Below are positions 49,798 through 60,578 of a stretch of DNA of 64,000 bases, piece by piece. The notes beneath the pieces were generated by a model. It was not told the origin of the DNA. It did not search any database and saw nothing but the letters and a program-made list of their open reading frames with translations. The position numbers and the translations under genes are program-made. How positions within the stretch are numbered: position 1 is the first letter of the stretch; each line of letters opens with the position of its first letter. Origin of the DNA: Brachybacterium endophyticum (lineage in GTDB: Bacteria; Actinomycetota; Actinomycetes; Actinomycetales; Dermabacteraceae); the NCBI RefSeq assembly GCF_003130585.1, contig NZ_QFKX01000002.1:930001-994000 (forward strand), written 5' to 3'.

Positions 49798-50445
49798 TCA
49801 GCGGCCGCGCAGCTGAGGGGCCTTCTCGAGGGCGCCCAGGCCGAACCAGGAGAGATTCACCATCCGCGCGGCCACCTCCTCCTTGGAGGGCATCCGGGTC
49901 TCCAGCCACCACTGGCCGGTGAACGCGACCATGCCGACCAGCATCTGGGCGTAGAGCGCGGCGTCGGCGGCGGTGTAGCGCCGCAGGCGCAGCTGCGCGG
50001 TCAGGATCGACTCGACCTTCGCGGCCACGTCCCCCAGCAGGGTCGAGTAGGAGCCGCCCTGGTGGGTCGCGGGGGAGTCCCGCACCAGGATCCGGAAGCC
50101 GTCCTCGCGCTCGTCGATGTAGGTCAGGAAGGCCAGCGCCGCCCGCTCCATGAGGGAGCGTGGGTGCGCGCGATGGTCCTCCAGGGCGGTCTCGAGCGCC
50201 CCGAGCAGGGTCGAGGTCTCACGGTCCACGATCACCGCGTACAGCCCCTCCTTGCCACCGAAGTGCTCGTACACGATGGGCTTGGAGACCTGGGCGCGCG
50301 CGGCGATCTCCTCGACGCTGGTCGCGTCGTAGCCCTTCTGGGCGAACACGGAGCAGCCGATCTGCACGAGCTGCTCGCGGCGCTCGCGTCCGCTCATCCG
50401 CGGGGTGCGCGGGCGGGAGGGGACCTTCTCCGAGGCGGCGGGCAT
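49798..50445 (-). CDS. TetR-family transcriptional regulator
   Basis: This 215-residue protein has an N-terminal helix-turn-helix (SVEEIAARAQVSKPIVYEHF) and an all-helical ligand domain. The start at 50,445 is chosen over an upstream frame because the latter reads through the tRNA-Gln gene region. The palindrome GGGAGA-G-TCTCCC touches the start and is a likely autoregulatory site. Confidence 0.9.
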   Translation of the reverse strand: MPAASEKVPSRPRTPRMSGRERREQLVQIGCSVFAQKGYDATSVEEIAARAQVSKPIVYEHFGGKEGLYAVIVDRETSTLLGALETALEDHRAHPRSLMERAALAFLTYIDEREDGFRILVRDSPATHQGGSYSTLLGDVAAKVESILTAQLRLRRYTAADAALYAQMLVGMVAFTGQWWLETRMPSKEEVAARMVNLSWFGLGALEKAPQLRGR

Positions 50446-50446
50446 G

Positions 50447-50459
50447 GGGAGAGTCTCCC
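50447..50459. promoter_or_regulatory. Palindromic candidate operator at the tetR start
   Basis: GGGAGA-G-TCTCCC is a perfect 13-bp palindrome 1 bp upstream of the tetR ATG. It also supplies the GGGAG Shine-Dalgarno sequence, so repressor binding or mRNA folding could both affect expression. Confidence 0.45.
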
Positions 50460-50515
50460 ACGTCTGCTGCGCCGGCCAGCGGCCGATAGGATCCCGGTGC
50501 GTCCATGAGGGACGA

Positions 50516-50587
50516 TCCGCCATGGTGTAATCGGCAACACCTCAGATTTTGGTTCTGAAGTTTCAGGTTCGAGTCCTGATGGCGGAA
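50516..50587 (+). tRNA. tRNA-Gln (anticodon TTG)
   Basis: The acceptor TCCGCCA pairs with TGGCGGA. The D stem is GTGT/ACAC and the anticodon stem is TCAGA/TCTGA with loop TTTTGGT. The T arm is TCAGG-TTCGAGT-CCTGA. Anticodon TTG reads CAA. CCA is not encoded. TAGGAT at 50,487-50,492 is a likely -10 element. Confidence 0.95.
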
Positions 50588-50692
50588 CGGTCCGCCGACG
50601 GGAACGTCGGCGTCCGGCCCGTCCGGGAACGCACGACACCTGTCGCTGCGGCTCGGATCCGCCCCCTGCGCCAGCGCACCGAGGAGAACCAC

Positions 50693-52171
50693 GTGAACGT
50701 TCCTGCCCCTGCCGCCGTCATCGTGCTCGCCGCGGGAGCCGGCACCCGGATGAAGTCGAGGATCCCCAAGGTCCTCCACCCCATCTGCGGTCGCTCCCTC
50801 GTGCTGCACGCCCTCGAGGCGGCGCGCGGAACCTCGCCCGCCCAGCTGGTCGCCGTCGTGCGTCACGAGCGCGAGCGGGTCGTGGACCACCTCGCCGAGC
50901 ACGCACCGGACGTCCTGATCGCCGACCAGGACGAGGTCCCCGGCACCGGCCGCGCCGTCCAGTGCGGGCTCGACCGGGTCAGCGCCGATAGCGGCACCGT
51001 CCTGGTGACCTACGGCGACGTCCCCCTGCTGGATTCGGAGACCCTCGGCGCGCTGGTCGCGGAGCACGAGGCGACCGCCAGCGCGGTCACCGTGCTGACC
51101 GCCCGCGTCCCCGACCCCACCGGGTACGGGCGGATCCTGCGCGAGGAGAGCACCGGGGAGGTCGTGGGCATCGTCGAGCAGAAGGACGCCGACGAGTCCC
51201 AGCGGGCGATCGACGAGGTCAACTCCGGGATCTACGCCTTCGACCTGGCGGTGCTGCGCGATGCGCTCGCCCAGGTGACCACCGACAACGCGCAGGGCGA
51301 GATGTACCTCACCGACGTGCTCGCGATCGCCCGCTCCGGCGGCGGCGCGGTGCGGGCGCTGGTCACCGACGACGCCATGCTCGTCGAGGGTGCCAACGAC
51401 CGCGTCCAGCTCGCGCAGCTGGGCGGCGAGATGCGTCGCCGCCTGCTCGAGAAGCACATGCGCGCGGGCGTGACGATCGTGGATCCCGCGACCACCTGGA
51501 TCGACGCCGAGGTCTCCATCGGCCAGGACACCGTCATCCAGCCCGGCGTGCAGCTGCTGGGGGCGACCAGCATCGGCGAGGAGGCCCGCATCGGGCCGGA
51601 CACCACCCTCGAGGACACCGAGGTCGACGAGGGCGCGAGCGTGGTGCGCACCCATGCGCTGCTCGCGGAGATCGGCCCCGGCGCGAGCGTCGGCCCGTTC
51701 ACCTACCTGCGCCCGGGCACCGTCCTCGGCGCGCGCGGGAAGATCGGCGGCTTCTGCGAGACCAAGAACGTCCAGATCGGCGAGGGCGCGAAGGTCCCGC
51801 ACCTGAGCTACGTCGGCGATGCGGAGATCGGCGAGGGGACGAACATCGGCGCCGCCACGATCTTCGCCAACTACGACGGGGTGGACAAGCACCGCACCTC
51901 CGTCGGCAAGCACGTGCGTGTGGGGTCCGACAACGTGATCATCGCCCCTGTCACGATCGGGGACGGCGCCGTGACCGGGGGCGGCACCACGGTCCGCGGG
52001 GACGTGCCGCCCGGAGCGCTGGCCGTCAACGACACCTCCCTGAAGATCGTGGAAGGATGGACCTCGCGTCGCCGCGCCGGTACCGCTGCCGACGAGGCGG
52101 CACGCGCAGCTGCGAAGCGGGACAACGCCCCGGGGAGCTCGTCCGCGGACGGGAAGGAACAGGAGAACTGA
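50693..52171 (+). CDS. glmU: Bifunctional GlmU (UDP-GlcNAc pyrophosphorylase / GlcN-1-P acetyltransferase)
   Basis: It makes UDP-GlcNAc for peptidoglycan. The 492-residue protein has the uridyltransferase motif LAAGAGTRM (residues 12-20) and PKVLHPICG. A left-handed beta-helix of hexapeptide repeats runs from about 255 (IGQDTVIQPGVQL, IGEEARIGPDTTL), followed by a Ser/Ala-rich tail. The GTG at 50,693 has GAGGAG 6 nt upstream. Its stop overlaps prs (TGATG). Confidence 0.96.
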   Translation: MNVPAPAAVIVLAAGAGTRMKSRIPKVLHPICGRSLVLHALEAARGTSPAQLVAVVRHERERVVDHLAEHAPDVLIADQDEVPGTGRAVQCGLDRVSADSGTVLVTYGDVPLLDSETLGALVAEHEATASAVTVLTARVPDPTGYGRILREESTGEVVGIVEQKDADESQRAIDEVNSGIYAFDLAVLRDALAQVTTDNAQGEMYLTDVLAIARSGGGAVRALVTDDAMLVEGANDRVQLAQLGGEMRRRLLEKHMRAGVTIVDPATTWIDAEVSIGQDTVIQPGVQLLGATSIGEEARIGPDTTLEDTEVDEGASVVRTHALLAEIGPGASVGPFTYLRPGTVLGARGKIGGFCETKNVQIGEGAKVPHLSYVGDAEIGEGTNIGAATIFANYDGVDKHRTSVGKHVRVGSDNVIIAPVTIGDGAVTGGGTTVRGDVPPGALAVNDTSLKIVEGWTSRRRAGTAADEAARAAAKRDNAPGSSSADGKEQEN

Positions 52172-53151
52172 TGAGCGGTATCACCGCGACAGGCGAGAAG
52201 CGACTGGTCCTGGTCTCGGGGAGGGCTCATCCTGTGCTCGCCCAGGAGGTCTCCGAGGAGCTCGGGGTCGACGTGCTCCCGATGGACGCCTGGGACTTCG
52301 CCAACGGCGAGATCTACGTGCGCTACGGCGAGTCCGTGCGCGGGGCCGACGCCTTCGTGCTGCAGTCCATGCCCGCCCCCATCAACCAGTGGCTGATGGA
52401 GCACCTGATCATGATCGACGCGCTGAAGCGGGCCTCCGCCAAGCGCGTGACCGCGATCGCCCCCTCGTACCCGTATGCGCGCCAGGACAAGAAGCACCTC
52501 GGCCGTGAGCCGATCTCCGCGCGCCTGGTGGCAGACCTCTACGAGACCGCGGGCATCGACCGCATGATCTCCGTGGATCTGCACGCGCCGCAGGTCCAGG
52601 GGTACTTCAACAGCCCGCTCGACCACCTGATGGCGCTGCCGATCCTCTCGCGCTACGTCAGCGAGAAGTACGGCGAGGAGGACCTCACCGTCGTCTCCCC
52701 GGACGCCGGCCGGATCCGGGTCGCCGAGCAGTGGGCCAAGCGCCTGGGCGGCGTGAACCTCGCGTTCATCCACAAGTCCCGCGACCCCAAGAAGCCCAAC
52801 CAGGCGATCGCCAAGCGCGTGATCGGTGAGGTCGACGGCAAGACCTGCGTGCTGGTGGACGACATGATCGACACCGCCGGAACCATCGTGCAGGCCGTCG
52901 ACGCCCTCACCGCCAACGGCGCCAAGAACGTGATCGTGGCGACCACCCACCCGATCCTCTCGGACCCGGCGGCCGAGCGTCTGCGCAACAGCGGCGTGCT
53001 CGAGGTCGTGTGCACCAACACCCTGCCGGTGCCCGAGGAGAAGCAGTTCCCCGAGCTCACCCAGCTCTCGATCGCCCCGCTGCTGGCGCGGGCGATCCGC
53101 GCGGTCTTCGACGACGGATCGGTCACCAGCCTGTTCGACGGCGAGGTCTGA
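52171..53151 (+). CDS. prs: Ribose-phosphate pyrophosphokinase
   Basis: It makes PRPP from ribose-5-phosphate and ATP for nucleotide, histidine and arabinogalactan-type synthesis. The 326-residue protein has APSYPYARQDKKH, SVDLHAPQVQGYF and the PRPP loop CVLVDDMIDTAGT near 227-239. It is translationally coupled to glmU by a one-base overlap. An 18-bp hairpin follows. Confidence 0.96.
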   Translation: MSGITATGEKRLVLVSGRAHPVLAQEVSEELGVDVLPMDAWDFANGEIYVRYGESVRGADAFVLQSMPAPINQWLMEHLIMIDALKRASAKRVTAIAPSYPYARQDKKHLGREPISARLVADLYETAGIDRMISVDLHAPQVQGYFNSPLDHLMALPILSRYVSEKYGEEDLTVVSPDAGRIRVAEQWAKRLGGVNLAFIHKSRDPKKPNQAIAKRVIGEVDGKTCVLVDDMIDTAGTIVQAVDALTANGAKNVIVATTHPILSDPAAERLRNSGVLEVVCTNTLPVPEEKQFPELTQLSIAPLLARAIRAVFDDGSVTSLFDGEV

Positions 53152-53197
53152 TCCCGGCCCCCGGGAGCTGCCGCCGCACGCTCCCGGACGACCGCTC

Positions 53198-53243
53198 CCG
53201 ACGGCCCGGCGAGGCGCATCACAGTGCCTCGCCGGGCCGTCGG
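53198..53243 (+). terminator. Terminator after glmU-prs
   Basis: Perfect 18-bp arms (53,198-53,215 and 53,226-53,243) surround a 10-nt loop. There is no U-tract. Confidence 0.8.
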
Positions 53244-53404
53244 TCGTCGGCCCGGGCCGTGCTAACCTCCCCAGGTCACTTCGGCGAGGGAGAGCTCTGC
53301 TCTCCGTGATCGACGCGGTGCGGGAGAGACCCTTCGTGCGTGCGCACGGGCGGTGCGGTTCCCGCGGCGCTGCTCGCCGCCCCGCAGACCGCAAGGAGAA
53401 TCCC

Positions 53405-54058
53405 ATGGCTGAGAAGCTGAACGTCGAGACGCGCGAGGAGTTCGGCAAGGGCGCTGCCCGCCGCATCCGCTCGGAGAACAAGATCCCCGCCGTTTTGTAC
53501 GGCCACGGCACGGAGCCGGTGCACATGGTGCTGCCCGGCCACGAGACCGCGCTGATCGCCCGTAACCCCAACGCGCTGATCGAGCTGACCCTGCCCGGCG
53601 GCGAGAGCCACCTGGGCCTGATCAAGGAGCTCCAGCGCCACCCGCTCTCGCGCAACATCACCCACCTCGACCTGATCCTCGTCCGCCGTGGCGAGAAGGT
53701 CGAGGTCGACATCCCCGTCTTCGTCACCGGTGAGCCCGTCTCCCCGGCGATCGCGGTCGTCGACGCGCAGGCCCTCACCCTCTCGGTCGAGGCCCTGCAC
53801 GTGCCCGAGAGCATCGAGGTCACGGTCGAGGAGCAGGAGGAGGGCTACCAGCTCTTCGCCGGCGACGTCGTCCTGCCCGGCGGCGCCGAGCTCGTCACCG
53901 ACCCGGAGATCCTCGTGGTCTCGGTGCAGCTGCCCCGCGTCGAGGAGGAGCCGGAGGAGTTCGAGGAGGGCACTGAGGGCGCCGAGGGCGAGTCCGAGGA
54001 GTCCGCCGAGGGCGAGTCCGAGGAGAGCACGGACGAGGACTCCGAGAAGGAGGAGTGA
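53405..54058 (+). CDS. rplY: 50S ribosomal protein L25 (CTC/TL5 form)
   Basis: This 5S-rRNA-binding ribosomal protein has an added C-terminal CTC domain. The 217-residue protein opens with KLNVETREEFGKGAARRIR and VLYGHG. It ends in an acidic tail of Glu/Ser repeats (about 180-217). AAGGAG lies 7 nt before the ATG, and TAACCT near 53,262 suggests a leader of about 130 nt. Two hairpins follow at about 54,065-54,132. Confidence 0.95.
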   Translation: MAEKLNVETREEFGKGAARRIRSENKIPAVLYGHGTEPVHMVLPGHETALIARNPNALIELTLPGGESHLGLIKELQRHPLSRNITHLDLILVRRGEKVEVDIPVFVTGEPVSPAIAVVDAQALTLSVEALHVPESIEVTVEEQEEGYQLFAGDVVLPGGAELVTDPEILVVSVQLPRVEEEPEEFEEGTEGAEGESEESAEGESEESTDEDSEKEE

Positions 54059-54064
54059 GCCCGC

Positions 54065-54132
54065 GCGATCGCAGCGTGCGATCGCTTGCTCACAGCTCGT
54101 CACCGGGGCGTCGCGCACTGCGCGGCGCCCCG
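54065..54132 (+). terminator. Tandem hairpins after rplY
   Basis: GCGATCGCA (54,065-54,073) pairs with TGCGATCGC (54,077-54,085) and is followed by TTGCT. A second GC hairpin with GGGGCG/CGCCCC arms spans about 54,105-54,132. Confidence 0.6.
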
Positions 54133-54209
54133 GTAGCGTTCTGGGTCCGGCCTCCGGTCCTTCCGACGCCCGCCGGTGCCCCGCCCCACGATCCCTGGAG
54201 GACGCCCCG

Positions 54210-54815
54210 ATGACCGTCACGAACGGGACCTTCCTCGTCGTCGGACTCGGAAACCCGGGGCCGAAGTATGCCTCGACCAGGCACAACGTGGGGCAGATGG
54301 TCCTCGATCACATCGCCGCGCAGACCGGTGGACGCTTCACGGCCGCCCGTCGCGGTCCCGCCGTCGTCCTCGAGGGGCGGATGGGCCTGCCGGGCTCCGA
54401 CGCCCGCACGATCCTCGCGAAGTCGACCGGATACATGAACACCAGCGGCGGCCCGGTCTCGGCCCTCGCCGGCTATTACCGCATCGGGGCGGATAACGTG
54501 GTCGTGGTGCACGACGAGGTCGACCTGCCCTTCGGCGTGATCCGCCTCAAGCGCGGCGGCGGCGAGGGCGGGCACAACGGCCTGCGGGACATCACCAAGG
54601 CCCTGGGGGCCAAGGACTACCTGCGGGTGCGCGTGGGGGTGGGGCGCCCGCCCGGATGCCAGGACACCGCCGACTACGTGCTCTCCCCGTTCCGGGGGAG
54701 CGAGAAGAAGGAGCTCGACCTGGTGATCGGCGAGGCCTCCGACGCCATCGAGACGCTGGTGCTGAAGGGACTCACCGACGCCCAGCAGATCGTCCACACG
54801 AGGGAGCCGCGATGA
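54210..54815 (+). CDS. pth: Peptidyl-tRNA hydrolase
   Basis: It releases tRNA from prematurely dropped peptidyl-tRNA. The 201-residue protein has GLGNPGPKYASTRHNVG (with the catalytic His), STGYMNTSG, HDEVDLPFG and GGGEGGHNGLRDI. GGAGG lies 8 nt before the ATG. Its stop overlaps mfd (ATGA). The rplY-pth order is typical of bacteria. Confidence 0.96.
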   Translation: MTVTNGTFLVVGLGNPGPKYASTRHNVGQMVLDHIAAQTGGRFTAARRGPAVVLEGRMGLPGSDARTILAKSTGYMNTSGGPVSALAGYYRIGADNVVVVHDEVDLPFGVIRLKRGGGEGGHNGLRDITKALGAKDYLRVRVGVGRPPGCQDTADYVLSPFRGSEKKELDLVIGEASDAIETLVLKGLTDAQQIVHTREPR

Positions 54816-57800
54816 CCGCGCCCGCAGCGACACACCAGCAGCCCGAGGGCACGGGGCCCGCCGAGGCCCCGCCCCTGGGTCCGCTGCTCGACCTCGTCGC
54901 GAGCGGAGAGGACCTCGCGCGCCTGCGCGAGCTCGTCACCCCGGCAGAGGGCGCCGTCGAGGACTCCACGACCATCACCCCGACGGCCCTGGTCCCCTTC
55001 GCGATCGCGGACCTCGCCCGCAGGGCGACCCCGGACGCCCCGCTGGTGGTGCTGACAGCCACCACGCGCGCCGCCGAGGACGCGCGCGCGGCGCTCGAAG
55101 CGATGACCGGGACCCAGGGCGTCGCCGAGCTCCCGGCGTGGGAGACCCTGCCGCACGAGCGCCTCTCGCCGCGCGCGGACACCGTCGCCCGGCGCCTGCA
55201 GACCCTGCGACGGATCGCCCACCCGGAGACCGAGCAGCCCGTCTCGGTGCTGCTGCTGCCCGTGCGCAGCCTCATCCAGCCCATCGCCACCGGACTGGGC
55301 GACCTGCGCGCCGTGCGGGCACGCGTGGGGGAGGACTACCCCCTGGACCGCCTCGAGCAGGACCTCGTCGACGCCGCCTACGTGCGCACGGACATGGTCG
55401 AGAAGCGTGGCGAGTTCGCGGTGCGCGGCGGCATCCTCGATGTCTTCCCGCCCACCGAGCCACATCCTGTGCGCGTGGACCTCTTCGGCGACGAGGTCGA
55501 CGAGATCCGGTACTTCTCCATCGCCGACCAGCGCTCGCTGGAGTCCGTCCCGCACGGGCTCGACGCGGCGCCCTGCCGCGAGATCCTGCTCACCGATTCC
55601 GTGCGCGAGCGTGCCCGGGAGATGGCCGAGAAGCTGCCGGGCGTGCGCGACATGCTCGAGAGGATCGCGGCCGGGATCGCGGTGGACGGCATGGAGTCGC
55701 TCAGCCCCGTGCTCGTGGACGCCATGCAGCAGGTCGTCGACGTGCTCCCTGCCGCCTCCCGGTTCCTGGTCATCGACCCCGAGCGGGTGCGTGCCCGCGG
55801 CGCCGAGCTGGTCTCCACGACGGACGAGTTCCTCGCCGCGGCGTGGTCGAGCGCCGCCGCGGGCGGCGGGCTCCCGATCGACGTGGACGCGGCGAGCTTC
55901 GTCCCCGTCGGCGAGGTCCGCGACCACGCCCGTCAGCGCGGTCAGAGCTGGCACACGCTCGCCCCCTTCGGCCTGGACGAGGACGTCGACCTCACCGCGA
56001 GCGCGACCAACCATCCCGGCTACTCCGGCCGCAGCGAGGACATCGCCCGCGACCTCACCGCCCGCCGCGACGACCACTGGCGGATCGTGGTCACGATGAC
56101 CGGCAGCGGTGGCGCCCGCCATGCCGCCGAGACCCTCCAGGAGCAGGGCGTCCCGGCCCGCTACGTCCACCCGCTCACCGAGCAGCCGCAGGCCGACGAG
56201 CCGCTCGTGACCGTCGGGCCGTTCGCGGACGGTCTCGTCGACGAGTCCCTGCGGCTGATGATCGTCTCCGAACGTGACGTCACCGGCAAGACCGGTCAGC
56301 GGCGCAGCGGGGGAGAGCGGCGCATCCCCTCGCGCCGGCGCAACGTGGTCGACCCGCTGCAGCTGCGGCCGGGGGACCACGTCGTCCACGCCCACCACGG
56401 CGTGGGCAGGTTCGTCGAGATGACCAGCCGCACCGTGGGCAGCGGCGCGAAGACCACCACCCGCGAGTACCTCGTCATCGAGTACGCCGCCTCCAAGAAG
56501 GGCCAGCCCGGCGACCGCCTCTACGTGCCCAGCGACCAGCTGGACCAGGTCACCAAGTACGTCGGCGGCGAGGACCCGACGGTCAACCGGATGGGCGGCA
56601 CCGACTGGGCCAAGACCAAGTCGAAGGCCCGCAAGGCGATCCGGGAGATCGCCGACGAGCTGGTGCGCCTGTACTCCGCCCGGCAGTCCGCCCCCGGCCA
56701 CGCCTTCGGTCCCGACACCCCCTGGCAGCGCGAGCTCGAGGACTCCTTCGAGTTCGTCGAGACACCCGATCAGCTCTCCACGATCGACGACGTCAAGAGC
56801 GACATGGAGAAGTCGGTGCCGATGGACCGGCTGATCCTGGGGGACGTCGGCTACGGCAAGACCGAGATCGCGGTCCGCGCGGCCTTCAAGGCCGTCCAGG
56901 AGGGCAAGCAGGTGGCCGTGCTCGCGCCCACCACGCTGCTCTCCCAGCAGCACCTGGACACTTTCACCGAGCGGTACACGGGCTTCCCGGTCACCGTGCG
57001 GGGGCTCTCGCGATTCCAGTCCGACGCCGAGTCCGAGCGCACGATCGAGGGGCTGCGCGACGGCAGCGTCGACATCGTGATCGGCACCCACCGTCTGATC
57101 ACCGGGCAGGTGCGCTTCAAGGACCTCGGTCTGCTGATCGTCGACGAGGAACAGCGCTTCGGGGTCGAGCACAAGGAGACCCTGAAGGCGATGCGCACGA
57201 ACGTCGACGTGCTCTCGATGTCGGCGACCCCGATCCCGCGCACGCTCGAGATGGCCGTGACCGGGATCCGCGAGATGTCCACCCTCGCCACGCCCCCGGA
57301 GGAGCGCCACCCCGTGCTCACGTACGTGGGCGCCGAGGACGACAAGCAGGTCACCGCCGCGATCCGCCGCGAGCTGCTGCGCGAGGGCCAGGTCTTCTTC
57401 ATCCACAACAAGGTCGAGGACATCGACGCCGTCGCCCAGCGCCTGCGGGAGCTGGTGCCCGACGCGCGCGTGCAGGTCGCCCACGGCAAGATGAACGAGA
57501 ACCAGCTCGAGCAGGTGATCGTCGACTTCTGGGAGAAGGAGTTCGACGTGCTGGTCTGCACGACGATCGTGGAGACCGGGCTGGACATCGCCAACGCCAA
57601 CACCCTGATCGTCGAGAACGCCGACCGTTTCGGGCTCTCCCAGCTGCACCAGCTGCGCGGCAGGGTGGGCCGCTCGAGCGAGCGCGCCTACGCCTACTTC
57701 CTCTACGACGGCTCCAAGCCGCTCACCGAGACGGCGACCGACCGTCTCACCACGCTCGCCACCAACACGGACCTCGGCGCCGGCATGCAGGTCGCCATGA

Positions 57801-58414
57801 AGGACCTCGAGATCCGTGGGGCCGGCAACCTGCTGGGCGGTGAGCAGTCCGGTCACATCGCGGGGGTCGGCTTCGACCTCTACGTGCGGATGGTGGGGGA
57901 GGCCGTGGCGGCCTTCCGCGGCGAGTCCTCCGCCCCCACCAAGGACGTCAAGGTCGAGCTGCCGCTGGACGCGCACGTGCCCCACGACTACATCGCCTCC
58001 GAGCGCCTGCGGCTGGAGGCGTACTCCAAGCTCTCGGGGGCGAGCGACCGCGCCACCATCGAGGAGGTGCGCGCCGAGCTCAGCGATCGCTACGGCACGC
58101 CCCCGCCGCCGGTCGAGGTGCTGCTGGACGTGGCACGCTTCCGCCTGGAGTGCCGGGACGCCGGGATCGAGGAGGTGCAGGCACAGGGCAAGATGATCCG
58201 CTTCGCCCACCTCGAGCTCACGGACTCCGTGGCGATGCGCGTCAAGCGCCTGTACCCGGGCACCATGCTCAAACCCGCCGTGCGTCAGGTGCTGGTGCCG
58301 CGGCCGATGACCAAGCGGCTGGGCGGGGTCGAGCTGCGCGACCACGAGCTGCTCGACTGGGCGCGCACCGCGATCGGTGTGCTCCGTCCCGCCACCGGCG
58401 GGGACGCGGCATGA
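54812..58414 (+). CDS. mfd: Transcription-repair coupling factor
   Basis: It removes RNA polymerase stalled at DNA lesions and recruits UvrA. The 1,200-residue protein has a UvrB-like N-terminal module (ELPAWETLPHERLSPRADTV region), an RNA-polymerase interaction domain (PGDHVVHAHHGVGRF) and a RecG-like translocase. The translocase shows Walker A GDVGYGKTE near 677-685, DEEQRFGV and the LHQLRGRVGRS motif. A C-terminal UvrA-autoinhibition domain follows. It is coupled to pth and mazG by ATGA overlaps. Confidence 0.97.
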   Translation: MTAPAATHQQPEGTGPAEAPPLGPLLDLVASGEDLARLRELVTPAEGAVEDSTTITPTALVPFAIADLARRATPDAPLVVLTATTRAAEDARAALEAMTGTQGVAELPAWETLPHERLSPRADTVARRLQTLRRIAHPETEQPVSVLLLPVRSLIQPIATGLGDLRAVRARVGEDYPLDRLEQDLVDAAYVRTDMVEKRGEFAVRGGILDVFPPTEPHPVRVDLFGDEVDEIRYFSIADQRSLESVPHGLDAAPCREILLTDSVRERAREMAEKLPGVRDMLERIAAGIAVDGMESLSPVLVDAMQQVVDVLPAASRFLVIDPERVRARGAELVSTTDEFLAAAWSSAAAGGGLPIDVDAASFVPVGEVRDHARQRGQSWHTLAPFGLDEDVDLTASATNHPGYSGRSEDIARDLTARRDDHWRIVVTMTGSGGARHAAETLQEQGVPARYVHPLTEQPQADEPLVTVGPFADGLVDESLRLMIVSERDVTGKTGQRRSGGERRIPSRRRNVVDPLQLRPGDHVVHAHHGVGRFVEMTSRTVGSGAKTTTREYLVIEYAASKKGQPGDRLYVPSDQLDQVTKYVGGEDPTVNRMGGTDWAKTKSKARKAIREIADELVRLYSARQSAPGHAFGPDTPWQRELEDSFEFVETPDQLSTIDDVKSDMEKSVPMDRLILGDVGYGKTEIAVRAAFKAVQEGKQVAVLAPTTLLSQQHLDTFTERYTGFPVTVRGLSRFQSDAESERTIEGLRDGSVDIVIGTHRLITGQVRFKDLGLLIVDEEQRFGVEHKETLKAMRTNVDVLSMSATPIPRTLEMAVTGIREMSTLATPPEERHPVLTYVGAEDDKQVTAAIRRELLREGQVFFIHNKVEDIDAVAQRLRELVPDARVQVAHGKMNENQLEQVIVDFWEKEFDVLVCTTIVETGLDIANANTLIVENADRFGLSQLHQLRGRVGRSSERAYAYFLYDGSKPLTETATDRLTTLATNTDLGAGMQVAMKDLEIRGAGNLLGGEQSGHIAGVGFDLYVRMVGEAVAAFRGESSAPTKDVKVELPLDAHVPHDYIASERLRLEAYSKLSGASDRATIEEVRAELSDRYGTPPPPVEVLLDVARFRLECRDAGIEEVQAQGKMIRFAHLELTDSVAMRVKRLYPGTMLKPAVRQVLVPRPMTKRLGGVELRDHELLDWARTAIGVLRPATGGDAA

Positions 58415-59139
58415 GCGGCGTCCCGGCGCGCGGCAGCGAGCTGCTGCGCGCCGTCGCCGTGATGGAGGCCCTGCGCGCCGCCGACGGCGACGCCTGGAGC
58501 GCCCTGCAGACCCACCACTCCCTGGCCCGCTACCTGCTCGAGGAGACCCACGAGGTCCTCGAGGCGATCGAGGAGGGGAGTCCCGGCGCGGACGGCCCCC
58601 TGCCCGACGAGCTCGGTGACCTGCTGTTCCAGATCCTCTTCCACTCCCGCCTGGGCCAGGAGGAGAGCCCGGCCTGGGACGTCGACGACGTGGCCCGCGC
58701 ATTCATCGGGAAGATGGAGCGGCGCAACCCCCACGTCTTCGGCGACCGCCCCCAGTCCGCCCTCGAGGACCGCGACGACGTCGAGGCGATCATCGCCCAG
58801 TGGCACGCGGTCAAGGCCGCCGAGAAGGCCGGGAGCGAGGCGTCACCCGCAGCGGATGCGCAGGACCAGGGGTCCGGGGTCGATCCCGCCTGGTCCGAGG
58901 GGATCCCCCACGCGCTGCCGGCGCTGCAGAGCGCGGCCAAGACCGTCCATCGTGCACGCTCCGCGGGACGCATCGAGGACCTCGTCGAGACCGCGCAGAC
59001 CGCGGCCGAGGCGGAGGACGCCGAGCAGTGGGGTGCCGACGTGGCCCTCGCCCTGCTCGAGGTGGTCCGCTCCGCCGAGCAGCGGGACATCGACCCCGAG
59101 TCGGCCCTGCGCACCCTTCTCGCCCGCACCCGCGGCTGA
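58411..59139 (+). CDS. mazG: Nucleoside triphosphate pyrophosphohydrolase MazG
   Basis: It hydrolyses noncanonical NTPs. The 242-residue protein has one clear MazG helical domain with EETHEVLEAIEEG and DELGDLLFQILFHS metal ligands (about residues 44-76). The C-terminal half is Ala/Glu-rich and degenerate relative to the double-domain E. coli enzyme. It overlaps mfd by ATGA, and the mfd-mazG-eno order is common in actinobacteria. Confidence 0.93.
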   Translation: MSGVPARGSELLRAVAVMEALRAADGDAWSALQTHHSLARYLLEETHEVLEAIEEGSPGADGPLPDELGDLLFQILFHSRLGQEESPAWDVDDVARAFIGKMERRNPHVFGDRPQSALEDRDDVEAIIAQWHAVKAAEKAGSEASPAADAQDQGSGVDPAWSEGIPHALPALQSAAKTVHRARSAGRIEDLVETAQTAAEAEDAEQWGADVALALLEVVRSAEQRDIDPESALRTLLARTRG

Positions 59140-59209
59140 GCGCGGATCCGGCCGCCCGCAGCGTCCCCGCCCGGCGTGGGCGCCCCAGGAACGCCCCACC
59201 GGTCCCGTC

Positions 59210-59215
59210 TAGACT
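59210..59215 (+). promoter_or_regulatory. eno promoter -10 element
   Basis: TAGACT lies 63 bp before the eno ATG, giving a leader of about 57 nt. The -35 region is not obvious. Confidence 0.5.
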
Positions 59216-59254
59216 GGGACCGATACCGAGCGCCCTCGTCGGCGCCGGACCTGA

Positions 59255-60559
<1,305 letters not shown>

Positions 60560-60578
60560 CCGCGCTACTCTCGAACGC

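Noticed and set aside
54674..58702. 1,342-codon open frame on the minus strand
   Set aside because: It lies entirely opposite pth, mfd and mazG and has the His/Gly/Asp-rich composition of an antisense shadow in a GC-rich genome.
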